Source of the DNA: Zhenhengia yiwuensis
GTDB taxonomy: Bacteria > Bacillota > Clostridia > Lachnospirales > Cellulosilyticaceae
DNA length: 64,000 bases
Reading direction: 5' to 3'
Assembly (NCBI RefSeq): GCF_014384995.1
Contig: NZ_JACRSY010000014.1
Span: 1 to 64,000 of the forward strand
Under the pieces are notes generated by a model. That model saw only the letters and a list, made by a program, of their open reading frames with translations. It ran no database searches and was not told the origin of the DNA. This document shows, piece by piece, positions 43,781 to 53,562 of this stretch. Positions within the stretch are counted from its first letter, which is position 1. Each line of letters begins with the position of its first letter. A program made the translations under genes and the position numbers.

Positions 43781-44437
43781 CTAGAGTTTGCTATTATTCT
43801 TCTTTAATTTATGATAAAACTTAACCTCTACTTCTGATAAGTCCTGTTCTTCTTTCATGCCTCTTATGGAGTAAAGATAAAATACAATCTGTCTTACAAT
43901 GACAGGCACTGTCATCATCATCATGAGGCATACCATTTTACTAAGACTTATATCAATAGCTTCAGTCTGAAATACCATTCTAAGTAGGTTCATAAAAATT
44001 TCTAAAGCTACTGTAAAAACAATAGCTAGCCAACAAAGTGTTTCTAAAAAGGTTTCAAAATGAAGCTCCTTAAGATAGTTACTTTGTTCCTTAATTTTAA
44101 TGACCTCTTCTGTAGATTCCTCATTCCCTTTTTGTTTATTAAACTTCTTCATCCATCTTTTAAAAGGTTTAGATGGTGCAATTATTTGCACCATCAAGCA
44201 TCCTACAGTAGTGCCTAATAGTGCTAAAAGCGTACTAAAATTAAGGTAACTTGCAATGTTATAACTTTCTGGGTACATGGCAAAAAGGATACTGTTAAAG
44301 ATGATACTTACAAAAAGTAATGTACACCAGTAAACTACCTTACTTCCTACTAGGCTAATTTTCTGCCTGAATTTGTGCTGCATCGTAAAAACAGTAAGCC
44401 CCATGCAAAGCGCTAGTAATTCTACAAATAGAATCAT
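43781..44437 (-). CDS. Membrane protein, partner of the large coiled-coil membrane protein
   Basis: I do not recognise this 218-residue protein. Five membrane helices lie at about 1-18, 33-54, 67-86, 130-153 and 168-189, with a charged cytoplasmic loop (about 88-128) and a basic C-terminus. Its start overlaps the stop of the upstream gene by four bases (ATGA), so the two are translated together and probably form a complex. No terminator is evident immediately after it. Confidence 0.72.
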   Translation of the reverse strand: MILFVELLALCMGLTVFTMQHKFRQKISLVGSKVVYWCTLLFVSIIFNSILFAMYPESYNIASYLNFSTLLALLGTTVGCLMVQIIAPSKPFKRWMKKFNKQKGNEESTEEVIKIKEQSNYLKELHFETFLETLCWLAIVFTVALEIFMNLLRMVFQTEAIDISLSKMVCLMMMMTVPVIVRQIVFYLYSIRGMKEEQDLSEVEVKFYHKLKKNNSKL

Positions 44438-46344
44438 GATACATCCCCCTCTACGCTATAGTTTTGATCTATTTCATGAAGGTTCTTAATGTATTCAAGT
44501 CTTAAAGCAAGATCCGACATTTTTTGATTTGCCCAAATGATAAACTTCGTTTTAATGAGAAGATACTTTTCATCTGTATCATAATTCCCTTCTCCCGTCA
44601 GATACATCTCCTGACCTGAAAGGATGCTTGCTAAGTTAAATTGGCATAATACAGCCACAAAAGCATTATACTTGTCTAATTTTTCAAGTGGACACCACAT
44701 GGAGTAACCACTTTCAATGCCTTCTGGAATAATCTCAAAGTGCTTAAGGAAGCTCTCAATCGCCAAAAGCGTATGCCCTAGGCGCTCATCTTCCTTACAT
44801 TGTGTATCTCCTGCCATAATGGTAGCAATAAGGAGCTCTTCTATAGCCTCTTTCGACCTACCTACAATGTCTCTATTCTTCTTAGCAAAAAGAGGTGTCT
44901 TCTCCCTCCCTTGCATCAGTGCAAAGAGCAGAGTAAGCCCATCAATAAGTACGGCAAAAGCAATACAGAACCACGCCATTGCTTTTGAACTACCTGGCTC
45001 CAATAAGTTCTTAACAGGCAGTACATATAGGTTATGCATAACATATTCAGAATCTGTTAAGTTAATTTGCTCTTTTAAATTTCCTGTTTGATTAAGGAGA
45101 TAAGCTGCATTTTTAATCTCCGACTGCATCTGGGTATAGAGTGTCATAGCATCTTCTTCTCTTATAATACCATCTGGCATAACTTGCTTTTGAACTACTT
45201 CAAGAGGCTGCATAATCACCTCATCTGCAGCTCTTAATGCTAAGAAATGATTAAGGTTCTCTTTAAACTTGGCAGATTCCTCTGCATCTAATCCACTTAC
45301 ACCCGTATAAAGATTGGTTAATAATGTAGAAAAAATACTTCTATCCCCTTCTCCTCTCATCATGAAACCAAGAGCATAATCTTGAATAGCATCCATCTGT
45401 TTATCAAAGGCTGTCTCTGTTCCCTCAGGTTCTACAAGCTTATACATGGATGCTACAATCTTTTGAATCTGCTCTTTATTCGTCTCTGCTTCTATACTCT
45501 TATTAATGAACTCCTCTTTGCTTTGCCCACCTAAGATAGCCTTAACCTCATTTTCATAAAGCTCATTTTTAAGATCAGCATCTTGCTTAGTAGTGTCTGT
45601 AATCATAGTTCCTACAGCAGCATTATACTTAGCCATATCTTCATAATACTTATCTAGATTATCTCCATAATTGTTAATATTAGGCTTTTTAATGGCATTA
45701 GTCTGAGCATTAATCTTCCCTCCACTTACCTTAATACCATTAATCTTCTCTTCCAGTACCTTATTTTCTTCTACTTGTTTAGATAGGCTACTGTACGACT
45801 TATTAATTTCACCTACTAAATCAAATATATAGCCTTTCATTTCATTTTCTGACTGGTCTTTCACAAGCTGATACTTCTGTGACATATTGCCATAAATCTG
45901 TTTGTAACGTTCCTCTAAATAATCCACTGGTGAATTAATGTGGTTATAAATACCTATGTATGAAAAATAGGTTGAACACGCTGTGGCCATGACCAAAATC
46001 ATAATGAACCATATCTTAAAGTACTTTCTAATCGTATGACTCATACAAAATACAATCAGCTGAATAGCTAATGCAAATAGAAGAGGTGCACTTAATTTAA
46101 ATGGTAAGTTGACCCCACCAAAGTAAACTTTACTCCCTTCATAAGTAGTGGCCAGTGATATAAGCTGTAAAAATACTGTTACAATTACTACAAGCCATGC
46201 AAGTGTATTCTGATTAAAAATAATATCTGTTCCTCTATAGTCATTTCCACGTAACATATTCTGATAAAATTGCTGCTCTTTTTTCACGCTATGTTTCTGG
46301 TAAGCTTTTTCTAGTTTAGTGCTTAGCCAAGTTCCTTTTGGCAT
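44434..46344 (-). CDS. Large membrane protein with extracellular coiled coil
   Basis: This 636-residue protein is not recognised. It has a cytoplasmic N-terminus, three helices (about 47-67, 84-103, 110-131), a largely helical outer region of about 300 residues with coiled-coil stretches (about 140-300), a fourth helix (about 433-456) and a cytoplasmic domain of about 180 residues. The even helix count puts both ends in the cytoplasm. It is the first gene of a two-gene operon with the 218-residue membrane protein. The layout would suit a sensor or an envelope-spanning scaffold, but this is speculation. Confidence 0.75.
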   Translation of the reverse strand: MPKGTWLSTKLEKAYQKHSVKKEQQFYQNMLRGNDYRGTDIIFNQNTLAWLVVIVTVFLQLISLATTYEGSKVYFGGVNLPFKLSAPLLFALAIQLIVFCMSHTIRKYFKIWFIMILVMATACSTYFSYIGIYNHINSPVDYLEERYKQIYGNMSQKYQLVKDQSENEMKGYIFDLVGEINKSYSSLSKQVEENKVLEEKINGIKVSGGKINAQTNAIKKPNINNYGDNLDKYYEDMAKYNAAVGTMITDTTKQDADLKNELYENEVKAILGGQSKEEFINKSIEAETNKEQIQKIVASMYKLVEPEGTETAFDKQMDAIQDYALGFMMRGEGDRSIFSTLLTNLYTGVSGLDAEESAKFKENLNHFLALRAADEVIMQPLEVVQKQVMPDGIIREEDAMTLYTQMQSEIKNAAYLLNQTGNLKEQINLTDSEYVMHNLYVLPVKNLLEPGSSKAMAWFCIAFAVLIDGLTLLFALMQGREKTPLFAKKNRDIVGRSKEAIEELLIATIMAGDTQCKEDERLGHTLLAIESFLKHFEIIPEGIESGYSMWCPLEKLDKYNAFVAVLCQFNLASILSGQEMYLTGEGNYDTDEKYLLIKTKFIIWANQKMSDLALRLEYIKNLHEIDQNYSVEGDVS

Positions 46345-46558
46345 TTTATCACCTACTTTTCATTAAAAATAACATCTCTTACCTCTTATTATAAAAGCCA
46401 GTTCTTATAAAAGACCGTATATTTTTCTTAAGCTTTCTTTAAGAATTCTTATATTTTGTTAAGAAGTATACTGTTATTCGGTGTTATTTTTTTGTTTATT
46501 TAATAATTTTATGTTAAAATTTATTATATTTAAACACTTATGAGAGGATTTATAACCG

Positions 46559-48832
46559 ATGATTACCTATAATTTAGATGGAAGCATCAACAAATTAATT
46601 TGGGAAAATGATTTAGAAATTAAATTTAGGCAAGATGAGTACAGCGGCCCAAGTGTTTTTATATGGACCAAAGAAGATAGTGAGCCTATTAAAGTTAAGT
46701 TTCATCCAGCTATTGGAAGTTTGAAAGGCACCTACAATAATCTACTCTTTGATATGCATTATGAAGAAAGCAACTACCAACTAGAACTTACATTATTTGT
46801 GCAAAATCACTCTGATCATGATTTTACTCCTAAAAGGCTCGAACTCAGGTTAGGTATTGATACTTATATGGAAAAGTTCCCTGACTGGGATAACCGCTTC
46901 TTCCCTACTATGATACGTTGTGAAAGCACACATGCTTGGGGATACATGCGTTCACCAAAAGGAAGCCTACTAGCTCTTGCATCCAAAGACCCTATAGCTT
47001 CTTGGCATCATAGTTACTCGCGTGCTTACTATGACCCAGTATACAGTGATACGGGGCATCGTATTTACACAACGAGTTTGGATTTACTAAATGAAGGACC
47101 TCTCCCCATACGTCACCCTCAATCTCTTAGTTGTATACCTGCTAGAGAATCTAAAATCTTTCGTATATTACTTGCACATGTAGAAACAGAGGAAGAATTA
47201 CTTCCTACTTTAGAGCATTACATAGGTATGGCTAGCATTAAAATGGATAAATACACTTATGAACTAGGTGAACAAGCTACAGCAACTTCCTTTGGCGCTC
47301 TCACCTTTAAGGCCCCAAGTGGAAAGGTTTATACAGATACAACTTGCGTTACACTAGATGAATACGGTATATGGCAAGTCCTTTCCTCTCACCAAGATAA
47401 GATAAATGAGGCACTGATTTATGTACGCCAGCCTTGGTCTTATTATCTAGATGAGGCACGTAAAGCTGCCCTTACTTATAAGCAGAAAGCTACTACGCAT
47501 ACAGAATCCTGGTATGGCTTTTTCTCTGCCTTCTTAGCTAGGAAGTATCATCCACAGCCTGAGCTTGATGAAGCTCTAGAGCAAAAATTTGAAGAGGTTT
47601 ATCAAGTTATGCTCCATGAGGATATCCCTGTCGAAGCTGCCCTTCCAGGTCGCATCCAAAACTGGGCCCAGATGATTGGGCTCCTTGTAGATGCCTATGA
47701 AGCTACCGGTAACCTTCTTTATCTAGATAGAGCGGACAAACTTGCAAGCCATGTTATGAAACACCAAAGTGACGATGGTGCTTACCGCTGTGGCTACGGT
47801 GTACATTATACTTGTGTCATTTACATTGCTAAGGCTATGCTTGAACTTTATCTAGCAGAAATTTCTAGAGCGGAGCCTGTTTATAAGGAACGCGCTCTTA
47901 TTCACTACGAAAGTGCTAAATGTGCTATAGATGATTTAGAGAAGTTCAAAGATAACATACAAACTGAAGGAGAGATGACCTTTGAAGATGGTATGATTTC
48001 TTGTAGTAGCCTGCAGCTTGGCATGTTTGCTCTTATCCAGCAAGAGCAAGTCCCAGATGACCACGTAGACCCTACACCTTATATCCAAGCTGCACGCTAT
48101 ATGTTAGATAAACACCGCTGCTTAGAACTTACCCAAATCCCTGACTGCCGTATGCGCGGTGCTACCCTTAGATTTTGGGAGAGCATGTATGACGTTATGA
48201 TTTTACAAGGCCTAATGACAAGCCCACATGGCTGGACTTCTTGGAAAAACTACGCAACTTACTACTTATATCGCTTAACAGGTGAAAAATGTTACCTCAC
48301 TGACCTTATGGATACACTTGGTGCCTGCATGCAAGTTATCGACCATCAGACAGGTAAATTAAGATGGGCCTTTGCCACAGACCCTTACATAGAAGCTGAC
48401 GTATTCGTTCCAGATGAAATGCGCCCTGGCAAAGGCAAAATGGTTAAACAAGTTATAGGTGAACAATATATTGATATGGTATCGGATTGGTGGCATACAG
48501 ATCCAGCCATAGTTAGCATGGGCTACGCCTACCCAGATAGAAACATGACAGATGGTATCTACCAAGGCGGTGCCTGTGATAATGATGTCCACGAGCACTT
48601 TAAGTGCCTTGAAGAAGTTGCGCTCACCAAATCCTACATTCACCAAGAAGAAGACGAATTGCTTCACTATAACTGTAAGATATCCCTTACAGATAACCAC
48701 CTTACGATTATGCCTTCTGAAGCACTTGTAAACGAAGTCATTATTCGCTTAGAAACACCTGTTACGCTCCACATTCCAGAGTGGAACCGTACACTTGAAC
48801 TAGTCCCTGGACTTTATACAATTCAAAAATAA
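46559..48832 (+). CDS. Putative six-hairpin glycosidase-like protein
   Basis: The protein (757 residues) has an N-terminal beta-rich region (about 1-230) and an alpha-helical region (about 320-660) whose repeated helical pairs and aromatic/acidic motifs (LLYLDRADKLASHVMKHQSDDGAYRCGYG; LRFWESMYDVMILQGLM) resemble the alpha/alpha toroid of six-hairpin glycosidases, followed by a beta tail. No signal peptide. I infer a cytoplasmic glycoside hydrolase or lyase; no family number can be given by eye. AGAGGA precedes the ATG. Monocistronic, with no terminator closer than the shared one at 48926. Confidence 0.75.
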   Translation: MITYNLDGSINKLIWENDLEIKFRQDEYSGPSVFIWTKEDSEPIKVKFHPAIGSLKGTYNNLLFDMHYEESNYQLELTLFVQNHSDHDFTPKRLELRLGIDTYMEKFPDWDNRFFPTMIRCESTHAWGYMRSPKGSLLALASKDPIASWHHSYSRAYYDPVYSDTGHRIYTTSLDLLNEGPLPIRHPQSLSCIPARESKIFRILLAHVETEEELLPTLEHYIGMASIKMDKYTYELGEQATATSFGALTFKAPSGKVYTDTTCVTLDEYGIWQVLSSHQDKINEALIYVRQPWSYYLDEARKAALTYKQKATTHTESWYGFFSAFLARKYHPQPELDEALEQKFEEVYQVMLHEDIPVEAALPGRIQNWAQMIGLLVDAYEATGNLLYLDRADKLASHVMKHQSDDGAYRCGYGVHYTCVIYIAKAMLELYLAEISRAEPVYKERALIHYESAKCAIDDLEKFKDNIQTEGEMTFEDGMISCSSLQLGMFALIQQEQVPDDHVDPTPYIQAARYMLDKHRCLELTQIPDCRMRGATLRFWESMYDVMILQGLMTSPHGWTSWKNYATYYLYRLTGEKCYLTDLMDTLGACMQVIDHQTGKLRWAFATDPYIEADVFVPDEMRPGKGKMVKQVIGEQYIDMVSDWWHTDPAIVSMGYAYPDRNMTDGIYQGGACDNDVHEHFKCLEEVALTKSYIHQEEDELLHYNCKISLTDNHLTIMPSEALVNEVIIRLETPVTLHIPEWNRTLELVPGLYTIQK

Positions 48833-48921
48833 TTAAGCTATTATCTTAGATATATTATTTTATACATACTACTTCTTAACTTCAAATATAAATAGATCTA
48901 TTTATTGCACATAAATTTCAA

Positions 48922-48964
48922 CATTAAAAAGAGCCTCCTTCGATAGAAGGGGGCTCTTTTTAAG
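48922..48964. terminator. Terminator of the HxlR gene, bidirectional
   Basis: AAAAAGAGCC..CCTTC pairs with GAAGG..GGCTCTTTTT over a GATA loop. Confidence 0.85.
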
Positions 48965-48973
48965 ACCCAGATT

Positions 48974-49300
48974 TTAATCCTTATACATGCTCTGATAATG
49001 TTCTCCCCATTTCCATAGTGCATCCATAACAGGTTGTAAGCTATAGCCTAACTCAGTTAATGAATATTCTACTCTAGGTGGTACCTCAGGGTAAACTTGG
49101 CGTATCACAAGTCCATCAGCTTCCATAGCACGTAAATTCTGCGTTAATACCTTTTGACTAATATTTCCTATGGAGCTTTTTAACTCTCCAAAACGTTTAG
49201 TTCCTGAAAGTAAGTCTCTTAAAATTAAAACTTTCCATTTATCACCAATAAGATATAGCGTTGTTTCAATAGGGCAAGGTGGTAAAAGTCGTTGCATCAC
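48974..49300 (-). CDS. HxlR family transcriptional regulator
   Basis: This 108-residue winged helix protein has the HxlR/DUF24 signature: CPIETTLYLIGDKWKVLILRDLL, FGELKSSIGNISQKVLTQNLRAME, and PRVEYSLTELG. Such regulators often sense electrophiles or redox stress, some through the conserved N-terminal cysteine, present here (PPCPIE). It is divergent from a flavin-dependent PNPOx-like gene, which it probably represses. A perfect 16-bp palindrome lies between the two genes. Confidence 0.93.
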   Translation of the reverse strand: MMQRLLPPCPIETTLYLIGDKWKVLILRDLLSGTKRFGELKSSIGNISQKVLTQNLRAMEADGLVIRQVYPEVPPRVEYSLTELGYSLQPVMDALWKWGEHYQSMYKD

Positions 49301-49332
49301 TCATCCTCCAATAGTTTCTTTTAGGTACCTAT

Positions 49333-49348
49333 AGCACTTTAAAGTGCT
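49333..49348. promoter_or_regulatory. Palindrome between HxlR and PNPOx-like genes, candidate operator
   Basis: AGCACTTTAAAGTGCT is a perfect 16-bp palindrome in the 130-bp divergent intergenic region. A repressor bound here could control both genes. Confidence 0.5.
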
Positions 49349-49429
49349 TACTTTCCAAACGATACTTTTAATATTATTATAAATTCATAAGCAACCGGTG
49401 GCAATAAAATGAATAGGAAGGTATTAACA

Positions 49430-49834
49430 ATGAATGAAGTGATACAATTCTTAAATGAAAATCCAGTACAATATTTTGCTACAGTAGGTTTAGATGGTAA
49501 ACCAAAAGTAAGACCTTTTCAATTTATGCTTGAGCAAGGTGGCAAACTATACTTCTGCACAAATAATACAAAAGAAGTTTATAAAGAAATGCAAAATACT
49601 CCTTATGTAGAAATAGTAACATCAAGCTCAACTTTTGCTTGGATGCGATTAAGTGGGAAGGTAACATTCTCTAATGATTTAGAAATTAAGAAAGCGATCA
49701 TTGAAGCAAGCCCACTTGTAAAATCTCTCTATCAAACAGCAGAAAATCCTATTTTCGAGATTTTCTACCTTGATGAAGCAAATGCTGTGATAGCTGATTT
49801 TTCAGGAAATCCACCTAAGACATATGTATTATAA
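49430..49834 (+). CDS. Pyridoxamine 5'-phosphate oxidase-like flavoprotein
   Basis: The protein (134 residues) has the FMN-binding split barrel of the PNPOx-like superfamily: NPVQYFATVGLDGKPKVRPFQFM, FCTNNTKEVYKEMQNTPYVEI, and WMRLSGKVTF. Known relatives are often F420- or flavin-dependent reductases of unknown substrate. An earlier ATG at 49409 lacks a ribosome binding site; the one at 49430 has AGGAAGG. It is divergent from the HxlR regulator gene, suggesting redox- or electrophile-induced expression. Confidence 0.88.
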   Translation: MNEVIQFLNENPVQYFATVGLDGKPKVRPFQFMLEQGGKLYFCTNNTKEVYKEMQNTPYVEIVTSSSTFAWMRLSGKVTFSNDLEIKKAIIEASPLVKSLYQTAENPIFEIFYLDEANAVIADFSGNPPKTYVL

Positions 49835-49852
49835 ATTAAGATATAACTATAC

Positions 49853-49886
49853 ATATAGCACCTCTTAACGCTTAGAGGTGCTATAT
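49853..49886. terminator. Hairpin behind the PNPOx-like gene
   Basis: ATATAGCACCTCT pairs perfectly with AGAGGTGCTATAT (13 bp). No clear T-run follows, so termination is likely but not certain. Confidence 0.6.
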
Positions 49887-49926
49887 CATTTACTAAAACA
49901 ACTAATCTCCTAGGTAGTTCATATTT

Positions 49927-51549
49927 CTACATACTCACTACTTGTTGATGATTGACTTTAAGCACCTTATCATAGCGATGCTTCGTATCTTTAAAAAGTA
50001 CATGACTTACATTAATAACTGTTACGCCTTCTAAGGCTAGTATACTTTGTTCTATTTCCTTTGCCCTTTCCATATCAAGTGCTGCAAAGGCTTCATCTAG
50101 GAAGATAATACTTGCATGTGCTAGAAGCCCTCTTGCAATAACCACTCTGCTTCTTTCCCCTCCTGATATGTTCTTACCATTATCATAAATCATAGTATCT
50201 AATCCATCAGGCAAACTTGCTACAAAGTCTGTAAGCCCCGCCTTCTTAAGGGCCTCCTCAATCTCTTTTTCACTATAATCCTTATAAAGGGTAATGTTAT
50301 TTCTCAAGGTATCTTCAAAGATGAATACCTGTTGTTCTACATTGGCTACCTGTGAAAAGAAGTCTTGTTTTTTAATATCCTTTAGGCTATGCCCATCAAT
50401 TAGAATTTCACCCTTTGTAGGGTTAAAGTACTTTCTAAGAAGTTTAAGTAGTGTAGACTTCCCACCTCCACTTGGCCCTACAATGAGATATTTCCCACCT
50501 TTTTTAAGTTCTAGCTGTACATTCTCAAGTATCTTATCAGACTCCTCATAACCAAAGTCTACATTTTCAAGGATGATACCTTCTTTAAAATCCTTAAAGG
50601 CTACAGTCTCTTTATAGTTATCTTCATTTTTAAGGGTTTCTTCAATCTTTTTCATTAAGTCTTTAACTGTAAAAATCTTTGGCAACTGCTCAGTTATATT
50701 CATAACAGGCCACATAACCTTTTGAAATCCTTGCACGACAAGGAATACACCACCTATAGTAATGGTTCCTTTAATAGCCATAAATCCGCATACGGCACAT
50801 ACTGTATACATCATTAAGTTCATTAAAGCATTTTCTGAAGCTTGGATGTAAGAAAGAATCTTATCTATAACATATCCTTTTTGCTGAACCTCTTCGCTCT
50901 TTTCATTAAAACTATTTTGTACACGTTCACGTAAGTTGTTACTCTTAATAATATGAAAAGCTGATAACACTTCTTTAGTATAAGAAGTATAACCCTCGAA
51001 TAAATTACTGCGCTCCTTCATATGCCCAGAAACAGGTTTAGAAGTCGCCATAGAGAAAATAATACTTAAACACATAACACCTAATGCTAATAAAATCACC
51101 CAAGGTGTAACTGTAGCAATCATCCAAATACCTGCAAAAAAGTTAAGTAGACATACTCCAATTTCATAGATACTATCAGTTAGATTGACCTCTAACAGGT
51201 TAAAGTCATTTGTTAAGCTAGAAATATATTTAGCGTTATTCTCTTTATGAAATTCACTAATATTTTTACCGAAAACACCTTTTACATAGTAGCGCTTCAT
51301 ATTAAGGTTCGCCCGTCTCTTATATAAAGCTCTTGTAACTGCTGTTAAAATACATAAAGGTACAAGACATACAGCCATCAAAATCAACACGCCAGCTGTT
51401 TCTTTAAAATGGGTCATATCACCACTTAACGCAATATCCATAAGCTCTTTCATTTTAATAAAAGTATAAGAGTCTACTATGGCAAGTACTCCTGCACTCA
51501 CTAGTGCTATACATAATATAGGCAGTGCCTTAAACAATTGCTTTAACAT
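49927..51549 (-). CDS. ABC transporter half-unit (permease plus ATPase), intact
   Basis: This 540-residue exporter half-unit has six membrane helices (residues about 1-290) and an ATPase (about 320-540) with Walker A GPSGGGKST, signature ISGGERSR, Walker B ASIIFLDEAFAALD and switch histidine NVSHVL. It overlaps the upstream half-unit gene by seven bases, so the two were a heterodimeric pair; the other half is broken. Comparable pairs export peptides or drugs, but the cargo is unknown. With its partner defective, it could only work as a homodimer or be unused. Confidence 0.88.
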   Translation of the reverse strand: MLKQLFKALPILCIALVSAGVLAIVDSYTFIKMKELMDIALSGDMTHFKETAGVLILMAVCLVPLCILTAVTRALYKRRANLNMKRYYVKGVFGKNISEFHKENNAKYISSLTNDFNLLEVNLTDSIYEIGVCLLNFFAGIWMIATVTPWVILLALGVMCLSIIFSMATSKPVSGHMKERSNLFEGYTSYTKEVLSAFHIIKSNNLRERVQNSFNEKSEEVQQKGYVIDKILSYIQASENALMNLMMYTVCAVCGFMAIKGTITIGGVFLVVQGFQKVMWPVMNITEQLPKIFTVKDLMKKIEETLKNEDNYKETVAFKDFKEGIILENVDFGYEESDKILENVQLELKKGGKYLIVGPSGGGKSTLLKLLRKYFNPTKGEILIDGHSLKDIKKQDFFSQVANVEQQVFIFEDTLRNNITLYKDYSEKEIEEALKKAGLTDFVASLPDGLDTMIYDNGKNISGGERSRVVIARGLLAHASIIFLDEAFAALDMERAKEIEQSILALEGVTVINVSHVLFKDTKHRYDKVLKVNHQQVVSM

Positions 51550-52822
51550 ACAACCACCTCCCCAAAGTAGTCTTTTGCACTGTACGTATGAACTTTTCGA
51601 TTCTTAAGCTCTAATACATAGTCATACTCTTGTGTTATCCCTTCATAGTAGCGATGGCTAATGGCTACTACAGTACAATCTAAACCAAGAAGTTCCTGCT
51701 CAATTTTTCTCCCCATCTCTTCATTGAGAGCTGAAGTTCCTTCATCTACAAAAAGAATTTTTGCATTTTTCGCTAAGGCCCTTGCTATAGAAATTCTTTG
51801 TCTTTGTCCACCTGAAAGATTCTTACCATTTTCTAAAAGCATGGTTTCAAGACCATCCTTCCCTTCAAGTAAGTCATCAAGCCCCGCTTTATGGGCTGCT
51901 TCTAATACCTTCTGGGTAGGTATATCTTTATAAAGGCTAATATTGTTATGAATAGTATCTTCAAAGAGAAATACATCTTGGTACACAAAGGCTACCTGAT
52001 TGTTAAAATCACTTTCCCCAATAGCCTTATAATCTTTTCCATCTACCACAATACTTCCCTCATAGTCATCATAAATCATAGATAATAGCTTCATCAAAGT
52101 AGATTTGCCCGCACCACTTACCCCTTTAATGAGATACTTCTTACCCGCTTCTATGGTAAACTGTGCCTCCTCTAAAATTTTGCCTGCCTCATAACTAAAG
52201 CTTAAATCCTTTACTTCTATAACCTGATTAAAGTCAAATGTTAACCCTTCTTTATTTTCATTTACAGAGCAGCCTTCCTTCCGTGTAATCTTATCAAAGA
52301 TACGCTTAGAAGACTTAATTACATTAAAACGTGGTAGTATCTCTACAAGAGGGAATATCAAACTGCTACAAAGCTGTACGGTTATCATTTGTATCCCTAA
52401 GTTCCCTCCATTAGCCATCTTAATACCTACATAAACAACAACACCTACTAATATAATGTAACTTGCAAACATCATTAAACTACGTTGCTGTTCACTGTAA
52501 ATATTAAAAGCAACTTTTCTCTTTTCAACTTTATTAATAGCTTCTAAACTCTTATCTAAGAACTTATCTTCTATATTATTAAGCTTTAAAATCTCTAATC
52601 CATTAAAATTAATCTACTTGCAATGTGTAACCCACCTGCTAAAACAGATGCCCCTATAGCCAAGATGACAATCCATCTAAAAAGTATAATATCTTTTTTA
52701 TCTAGAACCTCAAACATCATTCCAAATAGCCCCATACGTATAAGGCTATCTACTACTGGTAAGAAACAGGCAATGATATAAATTGCAAACTGCTTCTTTT
52801 TATTAAGTAAAAGTTCTTTCAT
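51543..52822 (-). pseudogene. ABC transporter half-unit gene with an internal deletion and frameshift
   Basis: The first 75 codons (MKELLLNKKKQFAIYIIAC, two helices) end in a stop at 52595. In another frame, coding continues from about 52612 as NGLEILKLNNIEDKFLDKSL, through SLMMFASYIILVG, and on to an intact ATPase domain (Walker A GVSGAGKST, signature LSGGQRQR, Walker B ILFVDEGTSALNEE) of the reading frame at 51543-52475. Compared with the neighbouring 540-residue half-unit, roughly 130 residues of the membrane domain are missing and the frame is lost at the joint. The gene is thus a pseudogene, although its ATPase part might still be translated. Confidence 0.83.
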
Positions 52823-52865
52823 TTAATCCTCCCCCTTCATATGATTCAATTGTTTGAATTCTAAA

Positions 52866-52897
52866 ATAATACCAAAGAAACATTGTTTCGTTGTCAA
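52866..52897 (-). promoter_or_regulatory. Promoter with palindrome before the ABC transporter genes
   Basis: On the minus strand TTGACA is followed, 20 nt on, by TATTAT. Between them lies GAAACAATGTTTC (52877-52889), an almost perfect 13-bp palindrome that could bind a repressor. The long spacer makes the -10 call uncertain. Confidence 0.4.
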
Positions 52898-52936
52898 TAT
52901 AATTACGCAATATTGTTTTATTTATTTATGAATAAA

Positions 52937-52960
52937 AAAATAAGAGCCGAAGCTCTTAGA
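52937..52960 (-). terminator. Terminator of msrA
   Basis: TAAGAGC pairs with GCTCTTA over a CGAA (UUCG on the RNA) loop, followed on the minus strand by seven T. Confidence 0.85.
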
Positions 52961-52962
52961 TT

Positions 52963-53490
52963 TTAATCTGTCCAAGTTTGTTTAATAAAATCAGCTCGTC
53001 CAGATTCTATATATTCTTTTTGATAAGCATCAGGATTCTTTTTATAATAATCCTGATGATATTCTTCTGCTAAATAGAAAGGCATAGCAGGTAGTACTTT
53101 TGTGACAACAGGTTTGCTAAACTTACCACTCGCATCTAGCTCTTTAATGTATCTCTCTACAATGTCTCTTTGGTTTTCGTCTTGATAGAATACTGCTGTT
53201 GTATAACTTTCACCTCTATCAATAAACTGTCCTGCCTCATCTGTCGGATCGATAACCTTAAAGAAAATATCTACTAGCATTTCAAAACTTATCTTGTCTT
53301 CATCAAAAGTAATTTCTACTGCTTCTCTATGTCCTGTAGTCTGAGTTTTAATTTGCTCATAAGTAGGATTTTCTACATATCCTCCCGTATAACCTGATAA
53401 TACACTTTTTACACCTTCATACTTATCAAAAGGCTTAATCATACACCAAAAACATCCACCTGCAAAAATCGCTTTTTGTAATTTACCCAT
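52963..53490 (-). CDS. msrA: Peptide-methionine (S)-S-oxide reductase
   Basis: This 175-residue protein is MsrA. The catalytic GCFWCM is near residue 12, followed by GYTGGYVENPTYEQIKT, TGHREAVEITFD and HQDYYKKNPDAY. It repairs methionine-S-sulfoxide in oxidised proteins using thioredoxin. Typical length; no MsrB fusion. AGGGGGG precedes the ATG. Monocistronic. Confidence 0.96.
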   Translation of the reverse strand: MGKLQKAIFAGGCFWCMIKPFDKYEGVKSVLSGYTGGYVENPTYEQIKTQTTGHREAVEITFDEDKISFEMLVDIFFKVIDPTDEAGQFIDRGESYTTAVFYQDENQRDIVERYIKELDASGKFSKPVVTKVLPAMPFYLAEEYHQDYYKKNPDAYQKEYIESGRADFIKQTWTD

Positions 53491-53562
53491 TTCTAACCCC
53501 CCTCTACTCTAATTTCTTTCTTACTTTTTATTCCTTTAACTTCTTGATCTTAAATTTCTTAT

